From Lysobacterales bacterium (GTDB lineage Bacteria > Pseudomonadota > Gammaproteobacteria > Xanthomonadales > Xanthomonadaceae): 64,000 bases of DNA. A program made the position numbers and the translations under genes. This document shows, piece by piece, positions 10,433 to 19,764 of the stretch. The notes beneath the pieces were generated by a model. That model ran no database searches. It was not told where the DNA came from and saw nothing but the letters and a program-made list of their open reading frames with translations. The DNA is taken from NCBI GenBank assembly GCA_014946745.1, contig JADCRD010000001.1:2850427-2914426 (forward strand), in the 5' to 3' direction. The first letter of the stretch is position 1, and each line of letters begins with the position of its first letter.

Positions 10433-11892
10433 TCCGTAGTGCCCTGCGCGGGGCCCTGCTTGTCGGCGTGGGGCTGGCGACCCCGGCGCTTGCCCGCGCC
10501 GACGATTTCGTCGATCCCTTCCTCGGCGGCGATGCCGACATCGAGCTGGAAGCGCCCAAGGCGCCGGCGCCCGCCGTCACGGAGGACGAAACCGAAGCCG
10601 AACCCGAGCTGGCCAGCGCGGAGCTGCTGCCGCCGGCCTTGCTGACCGGCCCGGATTACCGGGTCGAGTCGCGCGCGCAGCTGCATGGCTTCCAGGCGCA
10701 TTTCGTGCTGCACACGGACTACGGCGAACTCACCGCTGAGAGCGTCGAGATCCTCACCCTGCGCGTGCAGGAGATGGAAGCGCTGAAGGTGCTGCATGCG
10801 GAGTCGGTCACCGAAGCGCTGGCCAAGTCGGGCGCCGAAGCAGTGATGGCCCCGCTGCGCGCGGTGGCCAACGTGGTGCAGCGGCCGGGCGAAGCCATCA
10901 CCGGCCTGCCTCGCGGCGTGTGGCGCTACTTCAGCGAGCGCGTCACCCGGATCGGCCAGCGCGCCAAGCGTCTGGGCGCGCGCGCCGACCAGCGCATCAG
11001 CCACGAGGGCTCGCCCTTCGATGACGCCGATGCTCCGATGGCTGCCAGCCGGCGCCAGCGCGAGAAGCAGGAAGACAGCTGGTTCGGCGATGTGGGGGAC
11101 GAAGTGGTGCGCCTGGCCAAGAGCGAAGCCGGCTACGGCCGTGCCCGCCGCGAGCTGGCCGCGCGGCTGGGCATCGACCCGTTCACCGGCAACCCGCTGA
11201 TCCACGAGCGTCTCAACCGCCTGGCCTGGGCGGCCACCGCCGGCAAGCTGGGCGTGGGCCAGGCCATGGGCCTACTCGATCCGGTCACCAGTGAAGTGTT
11301 GGGCACCAGCAGCGAGGTCAACCGGCTGGTGCTTGAGCTGCCGCCAGAAGACCTGCGCCGCCGCAACGACGAGCGGCTGATGGCGCTGGGCGCCGACGAG
11401 GAGCTGCGCTACACCTTCCTGCAGTTCGGCCGCTATTCGCCGACTCTGCAGACCGCGCTGGTGCAGTGGCTGGAGCGTCTGCAGCCGGAGTCCGGCGTCG
11501 ACGTGCTGCTGGAAATCGCGCTGATGGCGCAGAACGAAGTCGAAGCGCGCTTCATGGTCAATGCGCTGGCGATGCTCCATGCGCATCTGGGGGATCGCGC
11601 GATCGGCGGGCGCATTGTCGGCGTGGGCGCCCTGTTGGCCTACGACAGCGCCGACGGCGAGCGCGTGTTTCCGCTGCCGGTGGATCTGCTGTCGTGGACG
11701 CCGGACACCGCGCGCTGGTTCGCCCAGCCCGGCCTGTGGGATCACGCCAACCGAAGCCTGCTGGTCGGCGGTGCGGCCAGCACGCAGGCCCAGCGCGCGC
11801 TCAGCCGCGATGGCTGGAACCTGTTCCTGCACCGTCGCTTCGACGGCTCACCGGCGTATGCGGAGGGCTGGGGCTCGCTGCCGCCGGGCTGA
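10423..11892 (+). CDS. Exported protein of unknown function
   Basis: This 489-residue frame begins with TTG at 10423, inside the end of tdh, preceded by an AAGGTGG ribosome binding site; no ATG is available near the N-terminus. Residues 1-26 form a signal peptide ([16 protein letters not shown], cleavage before DDF). An acidic Pro/Ala stretch follows, then a mostly alpha-helical body with no motif I recognise. It probably acts in the periplasm. Coupling to tdh is positional only. Its 3' end overlaps the convergent sortase gene by 92 bases. Codon use looks normal for the window. Confidence 0.75.
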   Translation: MELIRSALRGALLVGVGLATPALARADDFVDPFLGGDADIELEAPKAPAPAVTEDETEAEPELASAELLPPALLTGPDYRVESRAQLHGFQAHFVLHTDYGELTAESVEILTLRVQEMEALKVLHAESVTEALAKSGAEAVMAPLRAVANVVQRPGEAITGLPRGVWRYFSERVTRIGQRAKRLGARADQRISHEGSPFDDADAPMAASRRQREKQEDSWFGDVGDEVVRLAKSEAGYGRARRELAARLGIDPFTGNPLIHERLNRLAWAATAGKLGVGQAMGLLDPVTSEVLGTSSEVNRLVLELPPEDLRRRNDERLMALGADEELRYTFLQFGRYSPTLQTALVQWLERLQPESGVDVLLEIALMAQNEVEARFMVNALAMLHAHLGDRAIGGRIVGVGALLAYDSADGERVFPLPVDLLSWTPDTARWFAQPGLWDHANRSLLVGGAASTQAQRALSRDGWNLFLHRRFDGSPAYAEGWGSLPPG

Positions 11893-12520
11893 CTGTGGGT
11901 GTCGGCCCGACCATCGGGGAGAAGCGCAGCACCAGACGCAGTGGCCCACCGGCGTCCACCGCATCGAAAGGCCAGCAGGTGACCAGCAGCAGCTGGTCTT
12001 CGGCGGCCTCAGGCGCCAGCGCGTGCTCGCGCACGTCGACGACGCGGCGGTCCTGCAGGCGATAGCGGCGCGTGCGCTGCAGACCTTGCAACTCGACTGT
12101 TGCGCCCGGGACCACATCGCGCAGCCAGGCGAAGTGGGTGTCGCGGTGGGCGCTGATGACCACGGTCCCGGGCGCGCCCGGTGCGCTCGACGCTTCGTTC
12201 CAGCCTGGCCCAAACGCGAGCACACGGCCGCTGTCGCCCGCCAGCACGATCTGCCCGTCAGGTTCACCCGCGCGACGCAGGAGCGCCACCGCGCGGGTAT
12301 CAGCCCAGGCCCAGGGCGGCTGCGCCTCGCCCCGCGCACGCGCCTCGTCCCAGCTGCGTGCGAGCAGCCACTGCGCCAGTTCAGCCTTGGCCGGGATCCA
12401 CAGGGCTTGCGCCAGCAGCAGTCCGCTGAGCAGCAGCAGCGCCAGCGCACACGCGCGGCGGCCGGCGAATCGAGGCTGCGCTGCCACGGCCCGCGCAGCC
12501 ATCGAGCTGGCACTGACCAT
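11801..12520 (-). CDS. Proteobacterial (marine-type) sortase
   Basis: This is a sortase transpeptidase of the kind found in Gram-negative bacteria beside a single dedicated VIT/VWA substrate. Of 239 residues, 23-41 form an N-terminal membrane anchor. The catalytic triad is visible: H125 in ISAHRDTHF, C182 in LLVTCWPFDA and an arginine in GGPLRLVLRF (about 195). The start follows the target gene's stop by three bases (TAG GCC ATG), so the two are coupled. The C-terminus carries about 37 extra Pro/Ser-rich residues, and the gene's 3' end lies antisense to the exported protein gene. Natural roles of such sortases are little known; surface anchoring or release of the target is inferred. Confidence 0.88.
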   Translation of the reverse strand: MVSASSMAARAVAAQPRFAGRRACALALLLLSGLLLAQALWIPAKAELAQWLLARSWDEARARGEAQPPWAWADTRAVALLRRAGEPDGQIVLAGDSGRVLAFGPGWNEASSAPGAPGTVVISAHRDTHFAWLRDVVPGATVELQGLQRTRRYRLQDRRVVDVREHALAPEAAEDQLLLVTCWPFDAVDAGGPLRLVLRFSPMVGPTPTVSPAAASPSPPHTPVSRRSDGAGTGSSHRG

Positions 12521-12523
12521 GGC

Positions 12524-14537
12524 CTAGTCCTGTGCCAGCAGTCGAGGCTGGCCAGGCACGCGCTCGCGCTGCCAGATCAGCAGCACCAGCGCCAGCGCGC
12601 CCAGCAGCAGCGCAAGCCGCAGCCTGCGCTCGAAGCCAGTGGCACCGGCAGCGAAGTCGAGCGTGCCGGCAGGCGTGGCATTGGCAAACTGCAGCGAGGC
12701 CAGATCGGCAGCCTCGGGACGCCGCGGCGTGCGGTCGACGGCGACCAGGCTGGTGTAGCGGCTGGCCACCCCATGCGCCAGGGCGAGATCGAGCACGCGG
12801 GCGCGGACCTCATCGGGGCTTGCCCCCTGACGCAGGCTGTCTTCCAGCTCGGCGATGCGCCGCCGCCCACAGGCGCGCCACGCCCTCGGTCGAGGCCAGG
12901 CGCGGCTCGCCCAGCTTGACCTCGGCGCGCCAGGCGAGATCGGGCCCACTGCCTTCCAGCGCACCCTGCTGGCCACCTTTGGGCAGCCGCAGCAGCACCT
13001 GCAGCGGTTCGCCGAGATAGAGATCGGGCAGCTGCGCCGGGTAGGCCTCGGCGCCCTCGGGCCACGCGGCCTTCAGGTCACGCAGGGCGGGCTGGCCCAG
13101 CTTGGCCAGCAGCTGATCGGTCACCTGGGCGACATCCTCGATGCGGCGGATCGTCACCTGCGCGCCGCGGCCGACTTCGGCCATGCGCCGCAGGATGTGG
13201 GCGTTCGGCGCGCTGCCGATACCGACTGCAAACAGCCGTGCCTCGCCGCGCCCGTGCTCGATGTGGTTCAGCAGCTGGGCTTCGTTGCTGATGGCACCGT
13301 CGGTGATCAGCACCACCTGGCGCAGATGACTGGGCGTCGCCGGCATGGCGAAGGCTTCGATCAGGGGCGCCAGCATCTCGGTGCCGCCCTCAGCCATCAG
13401 CCCCTGAACAAAGCCGCGTGCGCGCGCCACGTGGGCGGCGCTGGCTTCGACCGGCTGCGGAAACACGCTTTCGAAGCGGTGGTCGAAGCGGATCACAGCG
13501 AAGCGATCGGAGGCGCGCAGGCCGGCCAGGGCGCGGTCCACCGCCGCCTTGGCCTGCGCCATCGATGCGCCGTGCATCGAGCCGGAGTTGTCGACCACGA
13601 GAATCAGCTCGCGCGGCACCGGCGCCACCGGGCGGGTCGGCGGAATCAGGGTGAGGAAGGCGTAGCGGGCGTCGGCGCGGTCCTCGACGAACAGCGCCTG
13701 CTGCGGCTGCGCGCTGGGCTGCGGCGCCCAGCGCAACTCGAAGTCGCGGTCGCTGTCGACCCGGGTGGCGGCCAGCTCGATGCGATGACGCTCGCCTTCG
13801 CGACGCACCGTGATCGCGTGGCTGGGGCTGTCGATGCCAATCAGCGGCAGGCCGGCTTCGAGATCGACGCCGAGGCTGAACTTCGGCGCCGCAGCCGAGC
13901 CCAGGGCGATGCCTTGCGCGGGCACGTCGGCAGGCTGCGGATCATCGAGCCCGGCATCGGCCTGCTCGCCACCGCCGCGATACGGCGGCACGAAGGTCAA
14001 GGGCAGGCCGAGAGTGAAACGGCCGTCCTGCCAGCGCACCTTCTGCCAGTAGCCGGTCTCGATCTCGACGGTCTCGCCGGGGCCGATATTGGCCACTCGG
14101 GTCTGGAACAGGTTCGGGCGCTCGCGCTCGACCAGACTGGCGGTGCGGCCTTCGCTGGCCGCCTCGGCGTACGTGACCGCGGCCTGCTGCGTCTCCCGCA
14201 CCTCGCCTTCGATGAGGCGCTCGCCGACCTGCATGCGCAGTCGACCCACCGCCGCCTCGTCGGGCAGGGGCAGGCGGTAGCGGCCCTCCATCCACTCACT
14301 GCTCGCGTTGCTGAAGCGCTGGCGCACCCGCACCTCGGTCATCAGCCCGCGCACGCGCAGGTCGACGTGGGTCTCCAGAGCGAAAGCGGCTTGCCAGCCG
14401 TCAGCGCCCTCGGCCCGCAGTGCCAGGCCATCGGCCGGGGCGAGGCCGTCGGCCTGGGCCAGGCTGCAGGCGAGCAGCAGAGCGGCGCCCAAGGCGCGCC
14501 TAGCGAACACGAGGGCGGCGGGACGTGGGATCTGCAT
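12524..14537 (-). pseudogene. VIT/VWA-domain sortase target protein, frameshifted
   Basis: The gene starts at 14537 (ATG after GGAGG) with a signal peptide, then a VIT domain (about 40-170, ending in VEIETGYWQKVRW) and a VWA domain with a MIDAS motif (D316, S318, S320 in VVDNSGSMHG). After VARLW the frame runs into a stop at 12810. A second frame resumes the family sequence at once (RRRIAELEDSLRQG, then SRYTSLVAVDRTP) and ends at 12524 with a membrane helix (LALLLGALALVLLIW) and a basic tail. The shift lies at 12856-12867 in a GCGGCGGCG run and fits one inserted or two deleted bases. It may be a real mutation or a sequencing error. No exact LPxTG is seen; FANATPAGT precedes the helix. Confidence 0.85.
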
Positions 14538-14641
14538 GGTGGCCTCCAGGGATGGGCCATGCCATTGCAGAACAGCGAAACGTCAGCGCACGGCCAGCAG
14601 CGGCGCGCGCGCTGATCACATCGGGCGAAACGCGGGCGCGC

Positions 14642-15415
14642 TCAGCGCAGCAGGAAAGCCGCTGCCACGGCAGCCGCGACGACAACCGTGACGGCGACGA
14701 AGATGAGGCCGGTGCGGCTGCCGCCCTTGGCTTCCACGGCAGCGGGCGCACTGACCTTGTGGATCTCCTGGCCCGGCACCACCAGCATGAAGCGGATGGC
14801 GTCAAGGCGCAGCTCATCGCCGTTCTTCAAGAGCCCGCTCTGCATCCGCTGGCCGTTGATGAAGGTGCCATTGGACGAGCCCAGATCCTCGACCAGCAGA
14901 CCGTCTGCGGTCGGCCTCACCTGCGCGTGACGGCGAGAGATTTCCTCGCTCGGGATCGAGATGTCGCATTCGTGGTGGCGACCGATGACCTGGGGCGAGA
15001 CCACCGCATAGGTTTTGCCGAAGGCGGCGCCAGAGACACCGCGCAGCAGGTACTTGGGCAGCGCCGCGCGCACGCGGGTAGCTCCGGCATCGTCCACCTG
15101 CGGAGCGCGCGCCGCGGGCGCGCTGGAGACGCGCTCGACGGCAACAAGGCGCGCCTGCACCGGCCCAAAGCCCACCAGATCGCCCGCACGCAGGCTGTGC
15201 CGGGCGTCGGCGGGCTGACCGTTGACGCTGAGGCCATCGGCGCCGGGGGCGGCCACCAGATACAGGCGTTCGCCTTCGAGCTCCAGCGCACACAGCTCAG
15301 TGGGCATGCCTTCCACGGCCAAGCGCAAGAAGGCATCCGGCGCAGATCCCACCGTGTTGCTGCCAGGGCTCAGCAGGACGGCGCCGTGTTCACCCTTCGG
15401 GAAGATCAGCTTCAT
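14642..15415 (-). CDS. FHA domain protein with C-terminal membrane anchor
   Basis: From MKLIFPKGEHGAVLL the protein is 257 residues. A first, degenerate FHA-like fold occupies about 1-100. A canonical FHA domain at about 125-215 shows GRHHECDI, SRRHA and GSSNGTFING, the phosphothreonine-binding loops. A single hydrophobic helix ends the protein (LIFVAVTVVVAAAVAAAFLL), so it is tail-anchored with the FHA domains in the cytoplasm. It lies 72 bases downstream of the pseudokinase-FGE gene on the same strand, suggesting it reads phosphorylation or scaffolds that protein. The longer upstream frame (12 residues) is less likely. Confidence 0.85.
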   Translation of the reverse strand: MKLIFPKGEHGAVLLSPGSNTVGSAPDAFLRLAVEGMPTELCALELEGERLYLVAAPGADGLSVNGQPADARHSLRAGDLVGFGPVQARLVAVERVSSAPAARAPQVDDAGATRVRAALPKYLLRGVSGAAFGKTYAVVSPQVIGRHHECDISIPSEEISRRHAQVRPTADGLLVEDLGSSNGTFINGQRMQSGLLKNGDELRLDAIRFMLVVPGQEIHKVSAPAAVEAKGGSRTGLIFVAVTVVVAAAVAAAFLLR

Positions 15416-15487
15416 TGTGGTTCTCGCGAAGCGTACCGGCGGGGCCGGCACGCTGGGATTCGGGGCTGACCGCGCAAGCGGCCAGAT

Positions 15488-17902
15488 TCATTCGCGCGGC
15501 GGGATTTCGCGCACCACGCGGATCCCGATGGTAGTGAAGGCGGGTTCTGCTGCAAAGCCGCGCGGCGAAACTTCGCCGGCTGCACTGAACCAGCTGCCCC
15601 CCGCGGCCAGCCGCTGCCGGCAGCTCGCCCCCTCGCAATCGGCGAGCCATTCAGCCACATTGCCCCAGATCCCGAGCAGCCCTCCCTGTTCACCGGACGA
15701 GCCGACCGGCGCGGTGTGGCCAAAGCCATCGCTGCAGGCGGCGGGGACGCGGGCATTCCAGACCCGGGCGGCGGTTTGGTCGCGGAGATTCGCCTTGCAG
15801 CCGCTGGGCGCGACCCCGGCAACGGCGCGCCACTCGGCGAGGCTGGGCAGACGGTAGCGCTGCCCGCTGCTTGCACTCAGCCACTCGGCGTAGTGCTGGG
15901 CCATGGCGAAGTTGACACAGGCGACGGGATGGTCGGCGCCCTGCGTGAAGTCGGGATCGCGCCAGTCGCGCCGACGCGAGCTGCGCAGCAGCGATTCGCG
16001 ATCCCGGCAGGCCGGCAGATCGGCACCGAAGCGCGCACCGCCGGCCGCGGTCCAATAGGTCTCGAACTCGCTGACGCGCGTCTCGCTGACCGCCCAGGCC
16101 AAGCCGTTCACCACGAGCATCTCCGGCCCCTCAGCGCCGTTCTGGAGGCCGTCACGGAAGCGATAGCCCGCGCGCCCCAAAGCCTCAGCGCGAGCCAAGC
16201 CCTCGCGAGCAGCGGTCGAATCAGGCAGCAGTCGCCTGGCCTGCTCGAAGCCCTGCGTCGCGTCACGTCCTCGCCAGGCGGCAAGCGCCTCGCCAGCGGT
16301 CTGAACGTAGCGATCATGCTCGCCCTGGCGGTAGCGCTGCGCCTCCTGCTGCACGCTGCCCGCGACCGGATGCGCGGCGACCACGCGGTCAACGCAGGCC
16401 AGCGCAGAGAGCTTGGCCTCGAACTCCTGGGCATCCATCGCCTGCCGCAGGCACAGCGACGCCAGTTCGGCGATGCCCTGCAGGGTCGCGCGATGGTCCG
16501 CCTCGATGCGCAGGGCCTGCAGATAACGGTCCAACGCATTGCGCCCCGGCGGCGCGACCAAGCGCCCCGCCTGCAGATTGGTGCGGGCCAGCAGCAGCAG
16601 GCGTTCCAGCGGATCCTCGACGGTCGGCAGTGTGGTCGGGTCGAGTTCGATCGGCGAAGTCGGCGTCCAGTCGGCCTCGGGATCGGGCGCTTGGAAGCCG
16701 ATGTCGGCCTGCGATGCAGCGGACACGGTCGAAGGCTCGCTCGGCGCGCCGGACGCGACAGGTCGAGCCTGTTCAAGACCGCCCTGCGCGCGCGCCTCAG
16801 GAGCAGCGGACGGGGTGTCGGAGGCCAGCCCCCACCACAGCAGCCCACCGAGAAGCGGCAGCGCGAGCCCAGCGGCGAGCAGCAGCGGCATGCGCGAGGG
16901 CGGCGATGGTGCCGATGTCTGCCCCGGTGAACGCGGAAGCTGCGCGCGCTTTGGCTCGGGTTCGAGACGCTTGCTGGGTCCCGTGCGACGCGCATCCGCT
17001 GCTAGCGCGGGTTCGGGCGCGGGTGGGCTGATAGCAACCCGATCAGCGGCGGTCGCAGCGCTGTCTCGTTTGCCCACCGCCGCCGCAGCGGCGGCCGGGT
17101 TCGGGCGGCCGGGCGGCGGAGCGGTTGCCGCCTGCACGGTCGCCGGCGTTTCGGAGCGGACGGGCAGCGCGGTCGAGGCGGCATGCGCCGCTGCGGCCGG
17201 CGCGACGCTGGGCGGCGAAGCGGCGGAGCCCGCTGCCGCGCCGGTTCGGCTGTGGTTGGAGGTCGACTTGCCCTCCAGCTCGTCGAGCAGGGCCAACAGC
17301 TCCGCGACCTCGGCCGTGCGACCGTCCAGCCCGAACAGCGGCTGCCAGCGGGCGAGGTAGTCGGGCAGCGTGTCGCTCAGGTCGGCCGGCGGACGGCCGG
17401 TCAAGGCTTCAAAGCCGAGCACCAGCAGCTGCTGCAATGGCCGGTGGTGTTCCGGGCTTGATGCCGGAGGCCACAGGCGCGTGAGCAGCGGTCGCCCTTG
17501 CGCATCGGCGAAGATCTCGGCCGCGTCGAGCACGGGCAGCAGCGGACACCGCGACTCCACGAAACGCGCGATCAGCGCCAGTCGACGCAGCAGGCTGAGG
17601 CTATCGACGAGGTCCAGGCCCTGCGCCAGGCGAAGCCTCAAGCTGGGCACGGCAGGCGCCGTCAGCGCCGCATACGCCCTGCCCTCAGGGGTCTCGCCGA
17701 CATCCAGCACGGTCGCGAGCCCCGGATGCCGCAGGCCAGCGAGCTGGCGAATCGCCAGCCGTGCCGGCTGGGCAGGCCCCTCCCAGATCTGCAGCAACAC
17801 CGGCGAATCGTTGACCAGCTGGCGCGCGCGCAGGAGCTGCACGCCCTGTCCTGGCGCGCTGGCGTCCTCGATTCGATAGCCATCGATCTCCACTGCCTGC
17901 AC
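15488..17902 (-). CDS. Pseudokinase fused to formylglycine-generating-enzyme-like domain
   Basis: I choose GTG 17902 (VQAVEIDGYRIEDA after CAGGT), giving 804 residues; the upstream 81 residues look non-coding. Residues 1 to about 215 follow the protein kinase fold (LAGLRHPGLATVLDVGE) but lack the core residues: the VAIK lysine is replaced (LLQIWE), HRDLKPxN becomes PLLPVLDAAEIF, and DFG becomes TRLW. A low-complexity Ala/Pro/Ser region and a membrane helix (338-361) follow. The outer part ends in an FGE-sulfatase (SUMF1-like) domain at 595-804 with six scattered cysteines and GNVAEWL. Kinase-FGE fusions are known in this order; the loss of catalytic residues is what stands out. It probably signals across the inner membrane with the adjacent FHA protein. 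Confidence 0.82.
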   Translation of the reverse strand: MQAVEIDGYRIEDASAPGQGVQLLRARQLVNDSPVLLQIWEGPAQPARLAIRQLAGLRHPGLATVLDVGETPEGRAYAALTAPAVPSLRLRLAQGLDLVDSLSLLRRLALIARFVESRCPLLPVLDAAEIFADAQGRPLLTRLWPPASSPEHHRPLQQLLVLGFEALTGRPPADLSDTLPDYLARWQPLFGLDGRTAEVAELLALLDELEGKSTSNHSRTGAAAGSAASPPSVAPAAAAHAASTALPVRSETPATVQAATAPPPGRPNPAAAAAAVGKRDSAATAADRVAISPPAPEPALAADARRTGPSKRLEPEPKRAQLPRSPGQTSAPSPPSRMPLLLAAGLALPLLGGLLWWGLASDTPSAAPEARAQGGLEQARPVASGAPSEPSTVSAASQADIGFQAPDPEADWTPTSPIELDPTTLPTVEDPLERLLLLARTNLQAGRLVAPPGRNALDRYLQALRIEADHRATLQGIAELASLCLRQAMDAQEFEAKLSALACVDRVVAAHPVAGSVQQEAQRYRQGEHDRYVQTAGEALAAWRGRDATQGFEQARRLLPDSTAAREGLARAEALGRAGYRFRDGLQNGAEGPEMLVVNGLAWAVSETRVSEFETYWTAAGGARFGADLPACRDRESLLRSSRRRDWRDPDFTQGADHPVACVNFAMAQHYAEWLSASSGQRYRLPSLAEWRAVAGVAPSGCKANLRDQTAARVWNARVPAACSDGFGHTAPVGSSGEQGGLLGIWGNVAEWLADCEGASCRQRLAAGGSWFSAAGEVSPRGFAAEPAFTTIGIRVVREIPPRE

Positions 17903-18060
17903 CGCGCACCTGCCGTTCCGGTCGGAAGATCGCGATCTTACATTTGGTTGCAGGCGTCGCCGTGCGCGCCTTGGCAGTCGGCCACGCGCTTGACGTGACC
18001 GGCGAACCGATACGCGCTGCTCGCCTTGCGAGCGCGAGCCGCCGCCCACACACTTGGCCG

Positions 18061-18426
18061 ATGGACACGACTCTGATTCTGCTGATCCTTCTGGGCCTCG
18101 GCCTCTACACGTGGGCCCGCGCCCGCGACGCGGCCGAGCTTGCACGTCGGCACGGGCTGGAGGCCTGCGAGCGCGCCGGCGTGCAGCTGCTCGATCACTC
18201 GGTCGCGCTCGTCAAGCTCGCGCTCAAGCGCTCCGAAGACGGACGACTCGGCATCGTTCGGCAGTACCGCTTCGACTACAGCCGCGAAGGCAACGACCGC
18301 GCCAGCGGCGCACTCGCCCTGCACGGCCTGAAGCTGCTCTGGATCACCGCCCCCGAGCCGCTGGCGCCGCCGCCAGCTGAAGTTCGCCCGGCGATCGCCC
18401 CGCGCAGCTTCGGTCACTGGGGTTGA
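18061..18426 (+). CDS. DUF3301 family small membrane protein
   Basis: From ATG 18061 (MDTTLILLILLGLGLYTW) the product is 121 residues: one N-terminal membrane helix, then a soluble domain with the DUF3301 features ACERAGVQLLDHSVALVKL and RQYRFDYSREGNDR. The family is common in gammaproteobacteria and its function is unknown. The frame extends 39 residues upstream, but those residues are poor and the helix start at MDTT is typical. It is divergent from the pseudokinase gene (158-base gap with both promoters) and convergent with sspB. The 178 bases to sspB show no clear terminator. Confidence 0.85.
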   Translation: MDTTLILLILLGLGLYTWARARDAAELARRHGLEACERAGVQLLDHSVALVKLALKRSEDGRLGIVRQYRFDYSREGNDRASGALALHGLKLLWITAPEPLAPPPAEVRPAIAPRSFGHWG

Positions 18427-18604
18427 TCCTCAGTGAGGGCACCGCGCCGGGAGCCACCTGTCGACCGACAGGCACGCTCCCTACATTGATCAGCTCGAAC
18501 GTCTGCTTTGGCTTCAACGGGATCCACGCAGACACGGCTGCCGAGACCTCGCGGTCGCGAGCAGCGCTCGCGGAAACACTTGCGTCGTCCGACAGCCGCC
18601 AGAT

Positions 18605-19054
18605 TCACTTGATGACGCGGAGATGCGATCGCTTTGGCGGCGGTTCGTCGCCCTCGGGCGCAGATTGCGCGGTCGCGGCGGGGTCTTCGTCGGAAGGCTC
18701 GCTCAGGGCAGCATCGTCGGGGGGCAGCATCATCCCTTGCCCGTTTTCCTGGGCGTAGATGGCCTCCACCGCTGGCAGCGGAATCGAGAGCGCGTGGCTG
18801 GAACCCGAGAAGCGCGCCTGGAAGCGGACGCGATCATTGCCAAGGTCCAGTTGATCGACCGCGCGCATCGCGATGTTCAGAACCACCTTGCCGTCCTTGA
18901 CGGCAAAGGCTGGCACCTGCACCCCCGGCTGCTGCGCATCCACCAATAGATACGGGGTCAGACCGTTATCGGTGATCCAGTCGTACATGGCTCGCAGCAG
19001 GTACGGGCGGTTCGAGCTCATGCGGGGCGTCGGCGGCGGGGTTGCGTGGTTCAT
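18605..19054 (-). CDS. sspB: ClpXP protease specificity-enhancing factor SspB
   Basis: SspB tethers ssrA-tagged substrates to ClpXP. The conserved start region RPYLLRAMYDWITDNGLTPY and the core VPAFAVKDGKVVLNI are followed by an acidic flexible linker and the C-terminal ClpX-docking peptide (PKRSHLRVIK). I give the ATG at 19054, which overlaps the sspA stop as ATGA (149 residues); the family more often begins at the internal MSSNRPYL (19021, 138 residues), which lacks a ribosome binding site. The sspA-sspB pair downstream of petABC is a classic gammaproteobacterial block. Confidence 0.93.
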   Translation of the reverse strand: MNHATPPPTPRMSSNRPYLLRAMYDWITDNGLTPYLLVDAQQPGVQVPAFAVKDGKVVLNIAMRAVDQLDLGNDRVRFQARFSGSSHALSIPLPAVEAIYAQENGQGMMLPPDDAALSEPSDEDPAATAQSAPEGDEPPPKRSHLRVIK

Positions 19055-19686
19055 GCAGGCAGTTCGCGGTAGTGGCGCTCCTCCGGCATCAAGCTGCGTG
19101 CGAAGAGGGGGCTGCGGAAGATGCGCTGCGCGTAGTCCTCGATCGGCTTGGCTTCGCGGGCGAGGTCAATGCCTGCCGCCGGCAGCCGCCAAAGAATCGG
19201 GGCCAAAGCGCAGTCGGCCAGGGAAAGCTCAGTGTTCAAGAAAAAGCGCGATGCCTTGAACAGAGGCAGCGACGCCAGCACCAGCTCGCGCATGCGTTTG
19301 CGAGCGGCTTCGGCCTCGGTCTTGCTGGAGGTGCTGATCGCTTCGAGCTCCGGCACCCACTCCTGCTCCAAGCGCGCCATGGCGAGGCGAAGCCGGGCCC
19401 GCGACAGCGGGTCGATCGGCATCAGCGGGGGATGCGGATAGCGCTCATCGATGTACTCGCTGAGCACAGAAGCGGAGTACAGGACCAGATCGCGATCGGC
19501 GAGCGTGGGCAGACTCAGCGTGGGGTTGAGGTCCAGCAGATCTTCGGGAGGCTGGGCGGGATCCACCGCGACCAGCTCGTAGCTCACGCCTTTGGCGGCC
19601 AGCACCAGGCGTATGCGGTGACAGGTCGCGCAATCGCGCGCCGAAAACAGGGTCAGCGCATTGCGCAGACGCGAACTCGAAGCCAT
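19051..19686 (-). CDS. sspA: Stringent starvation protein A (glutathione S-transferase fold)
   Basis: SspA is an RNA polymerase-associated regulator with a GST fold that lacks GST activity in E. coli. The 211-residue product has the thioredoxin-like N-terminal domain (LTLFSARDCATCHRIRLVLA) and the helical C-terminal domain (FFLNTELSLADCALAPILW). The CATC pair near the N-terminus is more GST-like than in enteric SspA. A purine-rich ribosome binding site (GGAAGGGGG) precedes ATG 19686. It follows petC by 78 bases. Confidence 0.92.
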   Translation of the reverse strand: MASSSRLRNALTLFSARDCATCHRIRLVLAAKGVSYELVAVDPAQPPEDLLDLNPTLSLPTLADRDLVLYSASVLSEYIDERYPHPPLMPIDPLSRARLRLAMARLEQEWVPELEAISTSSKTEAEAARKRMRELVLASLPLFKASRFFLNTELSLADCALAPILWRLPAAGIDLAREAKPIEDYAQRIFRSPLFARSLMPEERHYRELPA

Positions 19687-19718
19687 CCCGTATCCCCCTT
19701 CCCACGCAGATCAGGGTT

Positions 19719-19746
19719 CGGCCGGTGCCGCATGCGACACCGGCCG
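19719..19746 (-). terminator. Hairpin after petABC
   Basis: A 9-base perfect inverted repeat, CGGCCGGTG and its complement, encloses a loop that is itself partly palindromic (CGCATGCG). It lies 18 bases past the petC stop and before sspA. No U-tract is present, so it may attenuate rather than terminate, letting some transcription continue into sspAB. Confidence 0.4.
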
Positions 19747-19764
19747 CCGTACGGTCAGCTCACT

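Noticed and set aside
12856-12867. Programmed frameshifting in the sortase target gene
   Set aside because: There is no heptameric slippery sequence of the A AAA AAG type or obvious downstream structure; a mutation or sequence error is simpler.
16539-17360. Gly/Ala-rich plus-strand frame of 273 residues
   Set aside because: It is the complement of the Ala/Pro linker of the pseudokinase-FGE gene.
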